DNA of 64,000 nt from Flavobacterium sp. LC2016-12 (GCF_015351595.1 NZ_JADKPT010000004.1:186001-250000); one strand, 5' to 3'. Counted from the stretch's first letter, positions 17,579 through 27,088 are shown. Numbers and translations are program-made. The notes: a model not told the origin generated them from the letters alone.

Positions 17579-19027
17579 TTATTTTTGTCCGGTTAAACTG
17601 GCTGGATCAAGCAATTTTTTAATTTGATCTTCTGTAAGCAATTTCTTTTCGCGTATAATTTCGAGAATTCCTTTGTTAGTTTCAAGAGCTTCTTTGGCTA
17701 GTTCTGTTGTTTTTTCGTAACCCAGTACCGGATTAAGAGCGGTAACAATACCTACACTTCTTTCCATATAATGGTTTTGCACAGATTTGTTTGCTGTAAT
17801 GCCTTCGATACAATTTTTTCTGAATAAGGGAAAGGTTTTAAAAAACAATCCTTGCGATTCCATCATGGCTATAGCTTCGACTGGTTCAAAAGCATTCAAT
17901 TGCAGTAAACCGGAATGTGCAGCAAGCGTCACAGTCAGGTCATTCCCTATTACTTTAAAGCAAACCTCATTCATTAACTCCGGCATTACAGGATTTACTT
18001 TACCCGGCATAATCGAAGATCCCGGTTGAAGTGCCGGTAAATTAATTTCAAATATCCCAGCGCGTGGTCCCGAGGCCAGGAAAATAAGATCACTACTTAT
18101 TTTTGACATGGCTACTGCCATACTTTTAAGTGTCGAAGAATAAATTACAAATCCTTGTTGACTAGAAGTAGCAGCAATAAGATCTTTACTCATCACTATA
18201 GGTTTTCCTGTAATTTTAGCAAGATGCGTGGCCACCTTTTCGGCATAACCTGGTGACGCTGTAATTCCGGTTCCTATTGCTGTCGCTCCCATATTTTGTT
18301 CACATAAAAACACCTCTACTTTTCGTAAAGCGGCAATTTCTGCGTCAAGCTGATTTCCAAAAGCGTGAAATTCCTGCCCCATTGTCATTGGTACCGCATC
18401 CTGTCCTTCTGTACGCCCCATTTTTAATATATCTTTAAACTCATCTCCTTTTTTATGGAATGCTTTGGCCAGTAAATCAGCTTCTTTTATCAGTTTATCA
18501 TTGTGTAATAACAGCGCCACTTTAATCGCTGTCGGATACACATCATTTGTAGATTGTCCCATATTTAGATCGTCATGCGGTTCTAAATATTGATACTCCC
18601 CTTTTTTGTGGCCGCTCATTTCTAAACCGATATTAGCAAGAACTTCATTGACATTCATATTTGCCGAAGTACCTGCACCACCCTGATACAAATCTACCAG
18701 AAACTGATCGTGGTATTTTCCATCCATCACAGCCTGGCACGCTTTCTCTATGGCAGCGAGCCTGTCTTTTTTAAGTCGGCCATCTTCTGCGTTAGCACGG
18801 GCAGCCGCCAATTTTACCATCGCAAAAGCTTTTACATAATCGGGATAAAATTGTGTCGTCATTCCGCTGATCTGAAAATTTTCAAGAGCGCGGGCGGTCT
18901 GAACTCCGTAGTAAGCATTGTTCGGAATTTGCTTCTCACCCAAAAGATCTTTTTCAGTTCGGGTTTGAGCACTAAGGAAGCTGATGTATAATCCGAAGAG
19001 GATTACATAATGTATTTTTTTACACAT
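17579..19027 (-). CDS. aspA: Aspartate ammonia-lyase with a predicted signal peptide
   Basis: Splits aspartate into fumarate and ammonia. The 482 residues carry the fumarase/aspartase signature [11 protein letters not shown] at 336-346 and GSGTS-like GGAGTSANMNVNEV near 117-130. The body starts KDLLGEKQIPNNAYYGVQT, as in known aspartases. Before it is an extra N-terminus, MCKKIHYVILFGLYISFLSA, with a basic start, a hydrophobic core and an SA-Q cut site. Aspartases are normally cytoplasmic, so this predicted export is odd and important. Its place between a DcaP-like porin and a periplasmic asparaginase supports a periplasmic site of action. Confidence 0.92.
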   Translation of the reverse strand: MCKKIHYVILFGLYISFLSAQTRTEKDLLGEKQIPNNAYYGVQTARALENFQISGMTTQFYPDYVKAFAMVKLAAARANAEDGRLKKDRLAAIEKACQAVMDGKYHDQFLVDLYQGGAGTSANMNVNEVLANIGLEMSGHKKGEYQYLEPHDDLNMGQSTNDVYPTAIKVALLLHNDKLIKEADLLAKAFHKKGDEFKDILKMGRTEGQDAVPMTMGQEFHAFGNQLDAEIAALRKVEVFLCEQNMGATAIGTGITASPGYAEKVATHLAKITGKPIVMSKDLIAATSSQQGFVIYSSTLKSMAVAMSKISSDLIFLASGPRAGIFEINLPALQPGSSIMPGKVNPVMPELMNEVCFKVIGNDLTVTLAAHSGLLQLNAFEPVEAIAMMESQGLFFKTFPLFRKNCIEGITANKSVQNHYMERSVGIVTALNPVLGYEKTTELAKEALETNKGILEIIREKKLLTEDQIKKLLDPASLTGQK

Positions 19028-19075
19028 GGTGTTCTGTTTTTTAGTTTTTGGTAACTTTTAGAGAGCTATTTCTTT

Positions 19076-20302
19076 TTAATTTTTTCTGTAGAATGCTTGC
19101 GAGAAGTTATACTTAAATGATAATTGCACTTTATTTATTGACGTACTCCAACCGTCGCTAAAATTTTCACGATCCCCCCATTGAAATTCAGCTCCAACCA
19201 GACAATTTTTTGCCGGAGAATACAATATATTTCCCACTACATATTGCCCTTTTTTGAAAGCATCAGGAGTTTGTCCGTTAGCGTTATCAATATCAATCAT
19301 AGAATATCCAAGTGAGCTGGTGAATTTTTCACTCCACGAATGATCAATAAAAGCCACAACCCCAACAAGAGGAAGTGCAACACCTTTTACCGGTTCTGTT
19401 GGGTTTCCCGGATTAGTTTCTATTCCGATATCTACCGGAGCATCATTCATGTAGTTCTGAATTCCTTCTCCGTAAACAACCTGCCCTTTAAAAACAGTAC
19501 TTTGTCCAAATTTAATATTAGTACTTAAATTCAAACCCCAGCCTAAAGCATCTCCAGATAAATCAAACTGATCATTGTTTTGATCTTTCCATTCAATTTT
19601 TCTAAGTATTCCGGCTAATTCAAGATAACCCCAATTAAAACCATGGTGATATTCAGCAGATAGATCGGGTAATGGAAATCTGGCATTTACCCCCTGAAGC
19701 TCTATACGGTTTGCATACATCCCCTGATCAGCACTTGCTCCAGGTCTTTCCAGTGCAATAGTTAATCGGGTATCGCCCTGAATTGGCATATAACGGATTT
19801 GCACGTTACGAAAGAATACCATTCCTGTTGGCCCCCAATATTCTAAGGTATTCGGAAAAACATCAATATCCATAAAAGGGCTCCATGTCTGACCGGCTCC
19901 AAATTTTCCTAATTCCGCGTAAGCATGTCGTAAACGAAAAGTAGTTTGACCCGCATCGACGCCAGTTCCATACAATTCGAATTCGAATGTCGTTTTCAAC
20001 TCTCCTACTCCTGTATCAAAATAATTTTTTATACCAAATCGTGTCTGACGTACGGAGGCATAATAACTGCCGTCTACTCCATACTCGTCTTTATAAGATG
20101 GTAATTTGGTAGGTCGCACGGCATCATACCAATCTGGCTGAATCTGATTAAAATTATAGCCAATATCCGTCATGATAAACCCATAAATTTCCATACTTTT
20201 TTTAGCCTCATCTTCCTGCCCATACGTTAAGTTTACGGCAAGAAAACAAATTATGACGGCGAGATACCGGATCATTGCCACATGTAAAAGCTTTTTTTTC
20301 AT
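19076..20302 (-). CDS. DcaP-like outer-membrane porin
   Basis: A 408-residue barrel with a signal peptide ending NLTYGQ (about residue 29). The start of the mature part, KKSMEIYGFIMTDIGYNFNQIQPDWYD, and the conserved RLRHAYAELGKFGAGQTWSPFMD stretch match the DcaP-type trimeric porins. Characterised members favour negatively charged compounds such as dicarboxylates. It is the first clear gene of the four-gene operon, 48 bases before aspA. That suits entry of acidic amino acids or exit of fumarate. Confidence 0.75.
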   Translation of the reverse strand: MKKKLLHVAMIRYLAVIICFLAVNLTYGQEDEAKKSMEIYGFIMTDIGYNFNQIQPDWYDAVRPTKLPSYKDEYGVDGSYYASVRQTRFGIKNYFDTGVGELKTTFEFELYGTGVDAGQTTFRLRHAYAELGKFGAGQTWSPFMDIDVFPNTLEYWGPTGMVFFRNVQIRYMPIQGDTRLTIALERPGASADQGMYANRIELQGVNARFPLPDLSAEYHHGFNWGYLELAGILRKIEWKDQNNDQFDLSGDALGWGLNLSTNIKFGQSTVFKGQVVYGEGIQNYMNDAPVDIGIETNPGNPTEPVKGVALPLVGVVAFIDHSWSEKFTSSLGYSMIDIDNANGQTPDAFKKGQYVVGNILYSPAKNCLVGAEFQWGDRENFSDGWSTSINKVQLSFKYNFSQAFYRKN

Positions 20303-20383
20303 AATTATTTTGGTTTAAAATTGTTTGCTTAGTTAGTTGAGCATACCACGCACTTTAATGGGATTCAAGTTTGTGGGAAAAAT

Positions 20384-20638
20384 TTATTCCATGTTTTTTT
20401 CTATGTATTGCACTATTTCCTCCTCCAGTTCTTTGGTCAGATTTTCATACTCTACCTTCAGATGAAAATCCTCCTGCATTTTTTTTTTGAATTTTTCAAC
20501 ATTGATTTTACTGCAACAATAATCATCGCACATCGTTTTGAAATCATCATCGACCAAATACAAAACTTTGATTGATTCTTGATAATTGGAAAGTTTTTCG
20601 CTGTATAATTTCTCCGGAATTGACATTTTATCTTTCAT
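20384..20638 (-). CDS. Small soluble protein, unknown function
   Basis: A charged, helical protein of 84 residues when read from the ATG at 20638. The frame opens seven codons earlier, but that ATG falls inside the promoter box at 20657-20664; a further in-frame ATG is at 20626. It contains DDDFKTMCDDYCCSK and an acidic coiled C-terminus (LTKELEEEIVQYIEKN). I recognise no family. It lies 82 bases ahead of the porin gene on the same strand and may be the first gene of that transcript or a small accessory regulator (inferred). Confidence 0.55.
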   Translation of the reverse strand: MKDKMSIPEKLYSEKLSNYQESIKVLYLVDDDFKTMCDDYCCSKINVEKFKKKMQEDFHLKVEYENLTKELEEEIVQYIEKNME

Positions 20639-20656
20639 TACATACTGATATTCAAT

Positions 20657-20664
20657 CAAATATA
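20657..20664 (-). promoter_or_regulatory. Promoter box ahead of the small protein and porin operon
   Basis: TATATTTG on the minus strand fits TAnnTTTG. It rules out the upstream ATG at 20659 as a start. No clear TTG element is seen. Confidence 0.5.
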
Positions 20665-20693
20665 AAAAACCAAAACAGTGAAAAAGAGTTAAA

Positions 20694-20717
20694 AACCGTT
20701 AAATTTAACCGTTAAAT
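20694..20717. promoter_or_regulatory. Candidate operator in the divergent control region
   Basis: AACCGTTAAAT occurs twice in direct orientation (20694-20704 and 20707-20717). The junction forms a perfect 12-base palindrome GTTAAATTTAAC (20698-20709). It lies between the small-protein/porin promoter and the divergent TPR regulator gene, a usual place for an autoregulated site. Confidence 0.45.
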
Positions 20718-20846
20718 GAAAGAAAAATCTTATTTTTTGATAAATTTTCTTACAAAAAATACAATTTTATCATAAAATGAAAATAAATTATTTAACTTTA
20801 TAGGTACCATATTTTCACCCTATTATTCTCATTTAATGCAACTTAC

Positions 20847-22436
20847 ATGGAGAATGTCAAAAAAAACACACATGAAGAAATTTTTACCGAACTAGAATCT
20901 GTTTTAACATTTACATCATTAAAAAGCTCTCCTATCTTAAGTAAATTTCTAAGGTATATTGTGGAGGAAACACTTAATGAAAATCAGCAGTTTATCAAGG
21001 AATATTCCATTGCCATAAATGTACTTAACAGACCAGCTGATTTTAATTCTAACGATGATGCCGTTGTACGTATTCATGCAGGCCGGTTAAGAAGAATTCT
21101 GAACGAATATTATTTGACCATCGGCCAAAACAATTCCTTAATAATAGATATTCCGAAAGGCTGCTATATTCCGAGATTTATTCGAAAGGAGTATCATCGA
21201 AAAGAAGATGCACGACCCATTGTGCCTCCTCATGACGACACAAATCCAATCATTGCCATATTCCCATTTAAATCAATCACCAACAAACAAAATTTAGATA
21301 TTTTCTCGCTAATGCTGTGCGAAGAGCTAAGTGCAGAACTATCATTATTTGAAGATATTTCCGTTGTGGGGAATTTTTCATCTGAAATGATTTCAAAAAT
21401 AAATCAAAATATTATGGAGGCAGCTAAAGCAATAGGTGCCGATTTTATTATTACCGGAAATATTCAATGCAATGATAAAACACTCCAAATAAGAGTGAAC
21501 CTATTAAACTCAAAGACAGGAGAATTCGTAATGACGAAATCTTTCGATCATATTGATATTAAAGACATTCATCAAATACAAAGTGAAATCACACACAGTA
21601 TTGTTAGTGAAATAGGCGGCTATTATGGTAGTATTTTTAAAGAAATAATTAAAACTTCGCCCTCCAGAATTAGTGATAATTTGAGTATTTGGAAAGGAAT
21701 TTACAGTTACTATAAATTCCAATGTGAGTGTTCTTTTGAAAATTACTGGTCGGCTTTCAGAAATCTTGCTGACGCAACAAAATTGCATCCCAATCATGCA
21801 GCAACCTGGGCTATGTTAGGCGAATTGCACCTTGACGGAGTTGCGTTTGCTATTGACAACGACGAAAATACTATTGAGGAAGCTTACCGATGTGTAATGA
21901 AATCTTTAAAAACAGATCAGCATTGCCAACATGCGTGGCATACTTTGACCGGGATTAATTTGTTTAAAAAAGATCCTGAAGCCTGTCTTTATTCTGCCGA
22001 ACAATGTATTAAAATTAATCCAAACGCATCGGGTATCGTTTCCGGCGTTGGGTGTATGCTTGTTCTCGCAGGACATTTTGAGAAAGGTTTTACTATTATG
22101 CAAAATGCAATTCAAAAAAATCCCTATTGTCCATGGTGGATTAATATTGGTTTTTGTTGCTATTATTTATCCAAAAAAGAATATAAAAATGCTTTTCTAT
22201 GGGCTGAAAAAATGGATTCTGAAGAAAGTTTTTGGGATCCGCTTCTAAAAGCTGCTACATTATCTTTGATCAACGAAGACATTAAAGCAAAAAAATATCT
22301 TTCGAAACTTTTAGCTTTACAGCCTGATATAACAAACAAAATCCATCCATTACTTTCAAGCCTAATTCTTTCAGAAGATTTAGTAACTGAAATAATTGAA
22401 GCGGTTAGAATAATCGGATTAATTCAAAACAACTGA
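20847..22436 (+). CDS. TPR regulator with winged-helix-like N-terminus and TolB/FlgO-like middle domain
   Basis: A 529-residue protein without a membrane segment. Residues about 10-115 have the pattern SPILSKFLRYIVEETL...IKEYSIAINVL...DAVVRIHAGRLRRILNEYY...IDIPKGCYIPRF. This is an N-terminal domain seen in large one-component regulators and TPR-type cyclase relatives, and is thought to bind DNA. Residues about 130-265 (IIAIFPFKSITNKQNLDIFS...) resemble the TolB-N/FlgO-like domain found in such proteins. The rest is TPR-like. No cyclase catalytic domain is present. Divergent placement next to the asparagine/aspartate operon suggests that it controls that operon (inferred). Confidence 0.6.
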   Translation: MENVKKNTHEEIFTELESVLTFTSLKSSPILSKFLRYIVEETLNENQQFIKEYSIAINVLNRPADFNSNDDAVVRIHAGRLRRILNEYYLTIGQNNSLIIDIPKGCYIPRFIRKEYHRKEDARPIVPPHDDTNPIIAIFPFKSITNKQNLDIFSLMLCEELSAELSLFEDISVVGNFSSEMISKINQNIMEAAKAIGADFIITGNIQCNDKTLQIRVNLLNSKTGEFVMTKSFDHIDIKDIHQIQSEITHSIVSEIGGYYGSIFKEIIKTSPSRISDNLSIWKGIYSYYKFQCECSFENYWSAFRNLADATKLHPNHAATWAMLGELHLDGVAFAIDNDENTIEEAYRCVMKSLKTDQHCQHAWHTLTGINLFKKDPEACLYSAEQCIKINPNASGIVSGVGCMLVLAGHFEKGFTIMQNAIQKNPYCPWWINIGFCCYYLSKKEYKNAFLWAEKMDSEESFWDPLLKAATLSLINEDIKAKKYLSKLLALQPDITNKIHPLLSSLILSEDLVTEIIEAVRIIGLIQNN

Positions 22437-22521
22437 TTTATTAATACTAAAAATCAACTAGTTGTACCCTTGCAAAAACAAACCATTTTATTTTCTAAAT
22501 TAGTTTCAAAAAATTAACGCC

Positions 22522-23415
22522 ATGCAGAAATTAACCAAAGAAGATATTTCACAAGAAGTATTTGACCTCTATGATGATTATGCTCACAACAAAATTGAGC
22601 GCAGACAGTTTATCGAAAAACTATCCATTTTCGCAGTAGGAACACTTACACTTCCATCGCTTTTAAGTTTTATTATGCCAAATTATGAAGACAGTATTTT
22701 AATTAAACCCGGAGATCCAAGAATCAAATCGGACTATATTACTTATCAATCTCCTAAAGGCGGCGGATCTATTAAAGGACTTCTGTCACAATCTGTTGAA
22801 ACCAAAAAAAAATTACCCGGAATTATTGTCGTTCATGAAAACAGAGGCCTTAATCCATACATTGAAGATGTTGGCAGAAGAGCTGCTGTTGAAGGTTTCA
22901 TCACGCTTGCTCCAGATGCCTTATCGCCATTAGGAGGTTATCCCGGAAACGACGATGCAGGACGCGAATTGCAAAAGAAACGTACCCGTGAAGAAATGCT
23001 GGAAGATTTTATTGCCGCTTACGAATACTTAAAAACGCATAAAGACTGTAACGGTTATGTAGGCGTTGTAGGATTTTGTTTTGGTGGATGGATATCTAAT
23101 ATGATGGCAGTAAAAATACCAACTTTGTCTGCCGCGGTTCCTTATTACGGAGGACAGCCAACCAAAGAAGAAGCCGAAAAAATAACGACTCCGCTAATGC
23201 TGCATTATGCTGGTTTAGACACAAGAGTTAACGAAGGCTGGCCGGCTTTTGAAAAAGTTTTGAAAAAAAACAAAGTTGAAAACACAGCTTATTTTTATCC
23301 GGGAGTTAATCATGGTTTTCATAATAATACCACACCAAGATATGATGAAGCAGCTGCAACTTTATCCTGGACAAGAACTATTGATTTTTTTAAATTGAAA
23401 TTGAAAAACAAATAA
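22522..23415 (+). CDS. Dienelactone hydrolase family protein with Tat-type N-terminus
   Basis: An alpha/beta hydrolase of 297 residues. A long polar start leads to ERRQFIEKLS (Arg27-Arg28) and a hydrophobic stretch, which looks like a twin-arginine export signal. The nucleophile elbow is GFCFGGW with Cys186, the cysteine typical of dienelactone hydrolases. The Asp in YAGLDTRVNEGW and the His in NHGFHNN complete the triad. It resembles the YghX-type branch. The substrate is unknown. It begins 85 bases after the TPR regulator gene. Confidence 0.85.
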   Translation: MQKLTKEDISQEVFDLYDDYAHNKIERRQFIEKLSIFAVGTLTLPSLLSFIMPNYEDSILIKPGDPRIKSDYITYQSPKGGGSIKGLLSQSVETKKKLPGIIVVHENRGLNPYIEDVGRRAAVEGFITLAPDALSPLGGYPGNDDAGRELQKKRTREEMLEDFIAAYEYLKTHKDCNGYVGVVGFCFGGWISNMMAVKIPTLSAAVPYYGGQPTKEEAEKITTPLMLHYAGLDTRVNEGWPAFEKVLKKNKVENTAYFYPGVNHGFHNNTTPRYDEAAATLSWTRTIDFFKLKLKNK

Positions 23416-23566
23416 CTAAAAATCTAATTACCAAATGTTTATTTTTTTTCCAACTCGAATAAAACGCTACCCGTTTTCAAATAAAAGATGTGGGTTGAAC
23501 GTTTTTTCTATAAAATGCTAACACAATTTTAGTGCTATTTTTTTTACAAGACATTATTATTTTCAT

Positions 23567-23597
23567 TACTTTAGTAGAGCGTTATCAATACTGATAA
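23567..23597 (+). promoter_or_regulatory. Promoter-like box with adjacent palindrome
   Basis: TACTTTAG (23567-23574) is one base off TAnnTTTG. Right after it TTATCA-ATAC-TGATAA (23582-23597) is a perfect 6-base inverted repeat near the expected transcript start. This is a candidate operator for the porin and transporter genes. Confidence 0.35.
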
Positions 23598-23672
23598 GCA
23601 AATAGTTACAATACTTTTCCTTTTCCTGAATTATCGAATTTAAGATCAATAATAAAAACTTAATTTTTATTT

Positions 23673-24824
23673 ATGAAATGTATCTGCACGCCAATAACAT
23701 CAATTATCTGTTTTATTTTTTTACTGTTTCCAATTATAATAAATGCCCAAACTACCGAAACTACCAAACCCGAGAGCGAAATAAAATATCCTCAGTTTCA
23801 ATTTAGAGGACTTTTTCAGGGAAGATTTCTGGCAGCGATGACAGATAATGTTGATGTACTGGGAGTTCAACATACCACTGGAGAAGTTACACAAACTTCC
23901 TTTGATATTAAAAGAATGCGTGTTGGTCTTACAACTAAAATTAGTCCGGAAACGGAAGTCGTGATTCTGGTAAACTTAGCCGATTTTAAATCGGATCCAA
24001 AAGGAAAAGTTTTAGAAAATGCTTACGCGAAATATACATTTAATAAATATGCGGCATTAGTTGGTGGACAATTTAGAGCTCCATTTGGTATTGAGGATCA
24101 GGTTTCAGTAGATATCATAAAATCGTTTGATTTCTCTAACCAATATTATGAATTTGGAAAAAATGGCTGGACCAGTTTTCAAATTGGTGCTTCAGTTTTG
24201 GGATCAGTTGATATTGGAAAAGTTCCTGTAAATTATGCTTTTACTATTGTCAATGGAAATGGAAAGAATCAGGAAAAAGATAAGGATAACGGAAAACAAT
24301 ATTTTACAAGATGGGTTTTCGGTTTATCAAAAAAGAACAACATAAATCTGGGTTTAAACGGAGGAACCGGAAGAGTTTCAACACAGGAAGTTTTTGCAAT
24401 TGGAGCTGATATAACCAGTAATTTTAAACTTGCAGATAAGTTTCATTTAGAACTGCAAGCTGAATATAAACAAGGAACAAATCATAATTTATATTTTTCA
24501 TTACCCGTTGACGGCAGAACCACAAGTGTTGCAGATTATCAAATGCGAGGTTTTTATTTTTTGCCTAATTTAAGATATGCAATAGCTTACAACAGGTTAT
24601 CTTCTATAGAAGTATCCTGTCGCTACGAAACTTTTGATTCCAGTTATAAAATCAACTCAAACGTAAGACAAACTTATACGCCAATGATTAGTCTTGAATT
24701 TGGTAAAGCCTACACCGGCCGCATCGAGTTAGGATTTACACTTGATAACTATGAAAAAGACATTCCGGATACCTCGACATATAGCAGCAATTTATTTTTA
24801 ATTCAACTGCAATGCCGCCTTTAG
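23673..24824 (+). CDS. OprO/OprP-like outer-membrane porin
   Basis: A 383-residue barrel with a signal peptide ending INAQ (about 25). Family-like stretches include FDIKRMRVGLTTKISPETEVVI, ALVGGQFRAPFGIED and the last strand LFLIQLQCRL. The RMR...QFRAPFG pattern is typical of phosphate-selective porin O/P proteins, which pass small anions. It is 22 bases before the carboxylate transporter gene, so the pair likely moves the same anion over the two membranes. It is clearly different in sequence from the porin at 15159-16469. Confidence 0.8.
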   Translation: MKCICTPITSIICFIFLLFPIIINAQTTETTKPESEIKYPQFQFRGLFQGRFLAAMTDNVDVLGVQHTTGEVTQTSFDIKRMRVGLTTKISPETEVVILVNLADFKSDPKGKVLENAYAKYTFNKYAALVGGQFRAPFGIEDQVSVDIIKSFDFSNQYYEFGKNGWTSFQIGASVLGSVDIGKVPVNYAFTIVNGNGKNQEKDKDNGKQYFTRWVFGLSKKNNINLGLNGGTGRVSTQEVFAIGADITSNFKLADKFHLELQAEYKQGTNHNLYFSLPVDGRTTSVADYQMRGFYFLPNLRYAIAYNRLSSIEVSCRYETFDSSYKINSNVRQTYTPMISLEFGKAYTGRIELGFTLDNYEKDIPDTSTYSSNLFLIQLQCRL

Positions 24825-24846
24825 TTTAATTTAATTCTCGTTCATT

Positions 24847-26277
24847 ATGAAAGAAGTAAAAATTACCCAAACCATCATCACATTTGCCGTTGGACTTATT
24901 ATTTGGTTTATTCCGGCTCCACAGGGTGTTGTAATTGAAGCCTGGCATTTATTTGCGATTTTTGTGGCTACTATTCTCGGAATCATTCTCAAAGCGGCTC
25001 CAATGGGAACCATGTGTATGATTGCGATTGCCTTGACTGCCTTTACACAAGTTCTTGCACCAGGAGAAGCTGGTAAATCGATCACACTGGCATTAAAAGG
25101 TTTTGGAGATAAAGTAATCTGGTTAATCGGAATTTCATTCTTCATTGCTAGAGGTTTTATTAAAACGGGATTGGGAAACAGAATCGCTTTTCTTTTCATC
25201 AGAGTATTCGGTAAAAGCTCCCTTGGATTAGCTTATGGTCTAGGACTTGCCGATGTGGTTTTAGCTCCAGCGGTACCAAGTAATACCGCAAGAGGTGGGG
25301 GAATTATTTATCCTATCATGAAATCAATGTCTATGAGTTTTGGCTCCATGCCGGATCAACCGGAAACACATCGAAAATTAGGTGCGTTTTTAACACTGAA
25401 TAGTTATAACATGAACCTGATCGCCTCTTCCATGTTTTTAACAGGAACGGCCAGTAACCCCATGTGTCAAAAGTTTGCCCTTAATTTAGGAATTAAAATT
25501 TCGTGGATGTCATGGGCAACTGCGGCGATTGTTCCCGGTATTGTTTCCTTCTTTGTCATTCCGTTTGTATTGTATAAAATTTATCCTCCTGAACTCAAAA
25601 GTACTGGAGACGCTCCACAAATTGCTAGTCAAAAACTAAAAGAAATGGGACCAATTTCCCGAAATGAATGGTTAATGTTACTAACGTTTTTCATTTTGTT
25701 ATTTCTTTGGATAACAGGTGATTTATTCTCTATCGATGCAACAACAACTGCTTTTATTGGTTTAGTTGTATTATTACTAACCTCTGTATTAACCTGGGAA
25801 GATATTAAGGCCGAAAAAGGTGCCTGGGATACCATTGTTTGGTTTTCTGTTTTGGTAATGATGGCAAGCTCACTGAACGAATTAGGTTTTATTGGCTGGT
25901 TTAGCGATCAGGTAAAAGCGGAAATTGGCGGTTTAAGCTGGCAAATGGCTTTCCCAATTATTATTTTGGTTTACTTCTTTAGTCATTATCTTTTTGCCAG
26001 CGCAACTGCACATGTGGCTGCCATGTATGCTGCATTATTAGGCGTTGGTATTTCTATCGGAATTCCGGGATTACTGCTTGCTTTCATGCTTGGATTCGTG
26101 GGTTCCTTATATGGAACATTAACACATTACGGTCACGGACCAGCACCCGTTTTCTTTGGTAGCGGTTATGTCGATTTAAAAAGCTGGTGGGTTAAAGGCT
26201 TAATTACCGGACTTGTCATGTTACTTATTTACATGGTAATTGGCGGATTATGGATGAGAGTTATTGGATATTTCTAA
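24847..26277 (+). CDS. DASS-family di/tricarboxylate transporter
   Basis: An inner-membrane permease of 476 residues with about 11-12 membrane segments. The substrate-site signature SNT is at 145-147 (VPSNTARGGG), and its partner, SAT in FASATAHVAAMY, is near 381. These mark the divalent anion:sodium symporter (CitT/YbhI-like) group. Known cargos are citrate, tartrate, 2-oxoglutarate, succinate and fumarate. It follows an anion porin and lies close to the genes making fumarate, so fumarate or succinate import, perhaps by exchange, is a fair inference. Confidence 0.88.
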   Translation: MKEVKITQTIITFAVGLIIWFIPAPQGVVIEAWHLFAIFVATILGIILKAAPMGTMCMIAIALTAFTQVLAPGEAGKSITLALKGFGDKVIWLIGISFFIARGFIKTGLGNRIAFLFIRVFGKSSLGLAYGLGLADVVLAPAVPSNTARGGGIIYPIMKSMSMSFGSMPDQPETHRKLGAFLTLNSYNMNLIASSMFLTGTASNPMCQKFALNLGIKISWMSWATAAIVPGIVSFFVIPFVLYKIYPPELKSTGDAPQIASQKLKEMGPISRNEWLMLLTFFILLFLWITGDLFSIDATTTAFIGLVVLLLTSVLTWEDIKAEKGAWDTIVWFSVLVMMASSLNELGFIGWFSDQVKAEIGGLSWQMAFPIIILVYFFSHYLFASATAHVAAMYAALLGVGISIGIPGLLLAFMLGFVGSLYGTLTHYGHGPAPVFFGSGYVDLKSWWVKGLITGLVMLLIYMVIGGLWMRVIGYF

Positions 26278-26347
26278 AGACAATACAAGATAAATAGGTT
26301 AAAAATCAGCAATTTAAAAGAAGGTCACGCAATAAAACATCGTTATT

Positions 26348-27088
26348 ATGCTACAAGCTTTTATCACAGGTTTATTAGCGACTTCATCCCTCATTATTGG
26401 CGGAATACTGGCAATTCGGTATTCGCTAAGTAATCGTGCTATTGGTGTGATTATGGGGTTTGGCGCCGGAACTTTAATTTCGGCCATATCGTATGAGTTA
26501 ATTTTTGAAGCCGTAAAACTAGGGAGAGGTACTATGTATCCGGCTTTTGGCTTTTTTGCAGGCGCATCCATATTTTATTTTTCAGACAAGCTTATTGCCA
26601 ATTTTGGAACCAATAATCCGATGAAGTTAGGAGCTAGCAAAAACTCCAATTTAATAATCCCGATGGTATTAGCGATTATCTTAGATGGTGTTCCAGAATC
26701 CATCATCATCGGCTTAGGAATCTTTGAAGGAGTTTCAGGAAATCTTACGATGTTAGTAGCGGTTTTCATTTCTAATTTACCGGAAGCTATCGCAGGATCT
26801 TCCGGAATGAAATCGAGTGGCTGGAGTAATAAAAAAATCATATTGCTCTGGATCTGTATTGCATTGCTTTGTGCATTGGCAACACTAGCAGGTTTCTCCG
26901 TTTTTAGCAGTGCCTCACAGGAATGGCTTTCGTTTATTCAGGCTTTTGCGGGCGGAGCAATTTTAATGATGTTGGCCAACTCCATGATTCCCGAAGCTTA
27001 TGAACATGGAGGAAAACTAGCTGGAGTCTTTACCGTTTTAGGCTTTTTCCTTTCTGTTTGTCTGGTTGTTTTTGAGAACTTCCATTAA
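26348..27088 (+). CDS. ZIP-family metal transporter
   Basis: A 246-residue inner-membrane protein with about eight membrane segments. The metal-site motifs LDGVPESIIIG and SNLPEAIAG occur at the positions of ZIP helices 4 and 5. The first has DGVPES instead of the usual HNxPEG, as in some GufA-like members, so metal preference is uncertain. Zinc or another divalent cation is the likely cargo. It is 70 bases after the carboxylate transporter with no terminator between, so they may share a transcript. Confidence 0.85.
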   Translation: MLQAFITGLLATSSLIIGGILAIRYSLSNRAIGVIMGFGAGTLISAISYELIFEAVKLGRGTMYPAFGFFAGASIFYFSDKLIANFGTNNPMKLGASKNSNLIIPMVLAIILDGVPESIIIGLGIFEGVSGNLTMLVAVFISNLPEAIAGSSGMKSSGWSNKKIILLWICIALLCALATLAGFSVFSSASQEWLSFIQAFAGGAILMMLANSMIPEAYEHGGKLAGVFTVLGFFLSVCLVVFENFH

